NCBI GenBank assembly: GCA_027063755.1
Contig: JAMORD010000123.1
Location: forward strand, 1-5,892
Length of the DNA stretch: 5,892 bases
Reading direction: 5' to 3'
From: a bacterium
Lineage (GTDB): Bacteria; Coprothermobacterota; Coprothermobacteria; Coprothermobacterales; JAADFF01
Positions 4,884 through 5,892 of the stretch are shown here, piece by piece. The notes under the pieces were generated by a model. It worked only from the letters and a program-made list of their open reading frames with translations. It was not told the DNA's origin and ran no database searches. The position numbers were made by a program, and so were the translations under genes. Position 1 is the first letter of the stretch, and each line of letters starts with the position of its first letter.

Positions 4884-5892
4884 ATGCTGGTTGCCAAGGC
4901 ATCGTTTGAGTTTTTACCTGTAAAGATTGGTGGACTGGGAGAGGCTGTGACCTCTATAGCGACATATCTTCAGCGTAGTGGTGATGATGTGTGGATGTTT
5001 ATGCCATCTCATGGCATTCAGCATATGCCAGAGGCCTATCCTCTGAGATTTCGCAAGTTTCTTACATATGAGGTTAGGGTGGGTTCTTCTTGGCAGACTA
5101 TAGATGTGTGGGAAGGTTGGCGTGATGGTGTTAGAGTATTTGCCCTGTCAGACCCTGTTATGGATGGGCCAGATGTGTATGGGCCGACAGATGATGATGT
5201 GGTTGAGAAGATATTCCATTTTGCCGCGGCGGTGCCTGGTCTTATGAACTACCTTATAGCACATGAGGGTAGAAAACCCAAAGTATTTCACATCCATGAC
5301 TGGCATACGACACTGGCCGGAGCCCTTATAAAGAAGTATTTTCGTATTCCCGTGGTTCTTACCATAAATCGTATCTGCTATGGCTCTACAACGATACATA
5401 AGATGTATGAGATGGGCTATGGCGAGTTTGTAGATGGTCGTTGGCTCTATGGTGAGGGATTTGACCTTGAAAAGTTTGGAGCTTACAATAGCGACTTTCT
5501 CACGACGGTGTCTTACTCCTATCTGAATGAAGAGTGGGACAGATACTTTCACCTATTTGATGGCAAGGTTACATATGTGTGGAATGGTGCCGATACAGAA
5601 TACTGGAATCTTGACAACATAAAGTGGAGTACCAAGCCCAGGGAAGAGAGAAGACGCATCATTCTTGAAGATATAGGCATGAAAGATGGCATTATGTACC
5701 TCTTTGTGGGGAGGTTTGACAGGGCCCAAAAAGGGCTTGATATACTGGCTGATGCTATACGCATGGTGCTTGACGGTAGCAAAGATAGTCCCAATAAAGC
5801 AGAGATGAGGTTTGTTATTGGTGGTGATGGGGATCCTGGACTAAAAGATCTTGTGTATCATCTTGCTTCGCAGTATCCAGATAATGTTTACT
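4884..5892 (+). CDS. glgA: Glycogen/starch synthase, GT5 family, archaeal-like (3' end outside window)
   Basis: The enzyme extends alpha-1,4-glucan chains from ADP- or UDP-glucose in glycogen synthesis. The frame stays open for 336 codons to the window edge, so the C-terminal part, including the usual EPFG region, is missing. Visible marks are the N-terminal nucleotide-sugar loop K14-I-G-G-L18 (FEFLPVKIGGLGE), HIHDWHT (136-142), TTVSYSYLNEEW (207-218), NGADTEYW (234-241) and VGRFDRAQKG (275-284), with R277 and K283 as the phosphate-contacting pair. The wording follows Thermococcales GlgA (FTIHRLNK, IGRFDRGQKG) more than E. coli GlgA. Unusually, the family TIH/TVH motif reads L159-T-I-N162, so the histidine matching E. 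coli His161 is Asn. Start ATG 4884 has GGGAGG 7 nt upstream. The gene diverges from sir2. Family is very secure; donor specificity is unknown. Confidence 0.92.
   Translation, partial: MLVAKASFEFLPVKIGGLGEAVTSIATYLQRSGDDVWMFMPSHGIQHMPEAYPLRFRKFLTYEVRVGSSWQTIDVWEGWRDGVRVFALSDPVMDGPDVYGPTDDDVVEKIFHFAAAVPGLMNYLIAHEGRKPKVFHIHDWHTTLAGALIKKYFRIPVVLTINRICYGSTTIHKMYEMGYGEFVDGRWLYGEGFDLEKFGAYNSDFLTTVSYSYLNEEWDRYFHLFDGKVTYVWNGADTEYWNLDNIKWSTKPREERRRIILEDIGMKDGIMYLFVGRFDRAQKGLDILADAIRMVLDGSKDSPNKAEMRFVIGGDGDPGLKDLVYHLASQYPDNVY

Noticed and set aside
5148-5794. Two minus-strand open frames inside glgA
   Set aside because: Both are antisense shadows of a clear glycogen synthase reading frame that stays open throughout.

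Overview
The window looks like part of the chromosome of an anaerobic or microaerophilic bacterium, probably thermophilic. Anaerobiosis is suggested by superoxide reductase, a three-cysteine peroxiredoxin, bacteriohemerythrin and a ferritin-like iron transporter, with no catalase or superoxide dismutase in view. A bacterial host is suggested by sigma70-type promoters (TTGACA or TTGACT, 17 bp, then TACACT or TATAGT), strong AGGAGG ribosome-binding sites, a CspA-type cold-shock protein and an intrinsic terminator. Several proteins (peroxiredoxin, sirtuin, glycogen synthase) most resemble archaeal or Thermotoga-type relatives, and AGA/AGG and ATA codons are frequent. I cannot name the genus.

Layout. 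11-1064 (minus) is a two-gene oxidative-stress operon, superoxide reductase then peroxiredoxin. It has a near-consensus promoter and a perfect 15-bp, 7-1-7 palindrome of PerR/Fur type over the predicted transcription start. 1125-1395 is an AT-rich divergent spacer with the tetR promoter and a likely autoregulatory operator at its right end. 1396-2004 (plus) is a TetR-family repressor. 2107-3195 (minus) is a ferritin-like/VIT1 membrane protein, divergent from a bacteriohemerythrin at 3258-3683 (plus); their 62-bp spacer has an imperfect PerR/Fur-like box. A GC-rich bidirectional terminator (3698-3723) separates hemerythrin from the convergent cold-shock gene (3751-3954, minus). That gene's promoter overlaps the stop codon of a Sir2 deacylase (4050-4787, minus). 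Divergent from sir2, a GT5 glycogen synthase starts at 4884 (plus) and runs off the right edge.

How the genes fit together. Superoxide reductase converts superoxide to peroxide without releasing oxygen, and the co-transcribed peroxiredoxin removes that peroxide. The ferritin-like/VIT1 protein can move or sequester ferrous iron, which limits Fenton chemistry, and bacteriohemerythrin binds oxygen. These four genes form a plausible oxygen and iron defence cluster, perhaps under a shared Fur-family regulator encoded elsewhere. The cold-shock protein, sirtuin and glycogen synthase are general-physiology neighbours with no clear link to it.

I found no transposon, CRISPR array, tRNA or rRNA. The points most worth following are the PerR-like operator, the tetR promoter/operator with an almost absent leader, the His-to-Asn change in the glycogen synthase active site, and the deacylase-type residue set in the sirtuin.
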